From JACCZX01 sp963710675 (GTDB lineage Bacteria > Pseudomonadota > Gammaproteobacteria > Burkholderiales > Burkholderiaceae_F), in contig CAVQBE010000019.1 in the NCBI GenBank assembly GCA_963710675.1, forward strand, positions 62,001 through 126,000: DNA of 64,000 nucleotides, read 5' to 3'. The translations under genes were made by a program, and so were the position numbers. This document shows, piece by piece, positions 63,749 to 64,000 of the stretch (the first letter of the stretch is position 1; the number at the start of each line of letters is the position of its first letter). The notes beneath the pieces are model-generated. The model was not told where the DNA came from and did not search any database. It was given only the letters and a program-made list of their open reading frames with translations.

Positions 63749-64000
63749 TCACGACTTCATCGCATTGATCTTCTCGAGCAGCCCCGGCGGCCACGCCTTG
63801 GCCTCGTCGGAGGCCAGGTAGATCTTCTGCGCGTAGGCGCGGAACGCATTCACGTCCGGCGCGTACACGTCGAGGCCCTGCTTCTTGAAGCCGTCGGCAA
63901 GCTCCGCTTCCTTCTTCAGATGCTCGGCCGTGCTCCACGCGATCGCCTTGTCGGCAGCGGCCTGGAAGGATTTCTGCTTCGCGGCGTTCATGCCGCTCCA
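63749..64000 (-). CDS. dctP: TRAP transporter solute-binding protein DctP (partial, N-terminus beyond the right edge)
   Basis: The last 83 codons of a periplasmic DctP-type binding protein: WSGMNAAKQKSFQAAADKAI then AWSTAEHLKKEAELADGFKK, QGLDVYAPDVNAFRAYAQKI and LASDEAKAWPPGLLEKINAM before the stop. The helix-rich tail with W near the start and DVNAFRAYAQKIY is typical of the DctP C-terminus. The ligand-binding residues (including the conserved Arg that binds carboxylates) lie upstream, outside the window, so the substrate cannot be inferred from this part. It is the first gene of the minus-strand dctP-dctQ-dctM-aroD set. Confidence 0.88.
   Translation of the reverse strand, partial: WSGMNAAKQKSFQAAADKAIAWSTAEHLKKEAELADGFKKQGLDVYAPDVNAFRAYAQKIYLASDEAKAWPPGLLEKINAMKS

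Noticed and set aside
1..64000. CRISPR arrays, insertion sequences or prophage genes
   Set aside because: No regularly spaced direct repeats, transposase, integrase, terminase or capsid proteins were seen on either strand.

Overview
The window reads as a GC-rich chromosomal segment of a betaproteobacterium, most likely Burkholderiales or a close relative. The evidence is the divergent pepA-holC-orf-valS / lptF-lptG arrangement, a class II (B12-dependent) ribonucleotide reductase beside a CysB-like regulator, a serC-serA pair, a very large NdvB/ChvB cyclic beta-glucan synthase, and a TRAP transporter with shikimate-dehydrogenase-like and TPP-enzyme genes. This placement is inference from gene content; no rRNA is present.

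Layout: 1-4912 (minus) carries pepA-holC-proline-rich orf-valS, back to back with lptF-lptG (5074-7334, plus). 7439-16300 is one giant cyclic glucan synthase gene. 16441-27501 is a central-carbon block: zwf-tal-pgi on plus and pgl-gnd on minus, enclosing a VOC protein, a DUF1080 lipoprotein, a thiolase, a 26-codon ORF coupled to a periplasmic binding protein, a small membrane protein and a flavin monooxygenase. 27511-34844 is mixed housekeeping and accessory material (GYD protein, DUF6494 protein, methyltransferase, tag, nucleoside hydrolase, CadD exporter with a 22-bp palindrome at its start, GST, MBL-rhodanese, a broken MBL protein). 34874-37186 is serC-serA. 37422-44600 holds an acetamidase, a ZnuA/ZnuB-like pair without ATPase, a nitronate monooxygenase, a tandem-duplicated DUF1428 gene with a clear terminator, a ferredoxin/IscA-like pair and a broken diheme cytochrome c. 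44765-51155 has an ECF sigma factor, nrdJ, a CysB-like regulator, a second VOC protein and an alpha/beta hydrolase. A tRNA-Ala(CGC) at 51253-51328 is followed by a palindrome-rich stretch and a small accessory patch (Rap1a-like, coiled-coil membrane protein, AbiC-like fragment).

53781-64000 is the most interesting region. A plus-strand set (acylating aldehyde dehydrogenase of the SauS type, citryl-CoA-lyase/citrate-synthase-like protein, TPP enzyme, xylose-isomerase-like TIM barrel, AroE, a Gfo/Idh/MocA remnant, a second shikimate-dehydrogenase-like protein) converges on a minus-strand dctP-dctQ-dctM-aroD set. Together they look like an uptake and catabolic system for a quinate/shikimate-like or cyclitol-type acid that ends in acyl-CoA chemistry rather than aromatic ring cleavage; that functional reading is inference.

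A caution applies throughout. Many genes that are otherwise full length and well conserved are interrupted by single-base frameshifts, several in homopolymer runs (GGG, TTTT, AAAA, CCCC). Their density rises sharply in 43-49 kb and 53-63 kb. I treat most of these as probable consensus errors rather than true pseudogenes and give one span per interrupted gene.
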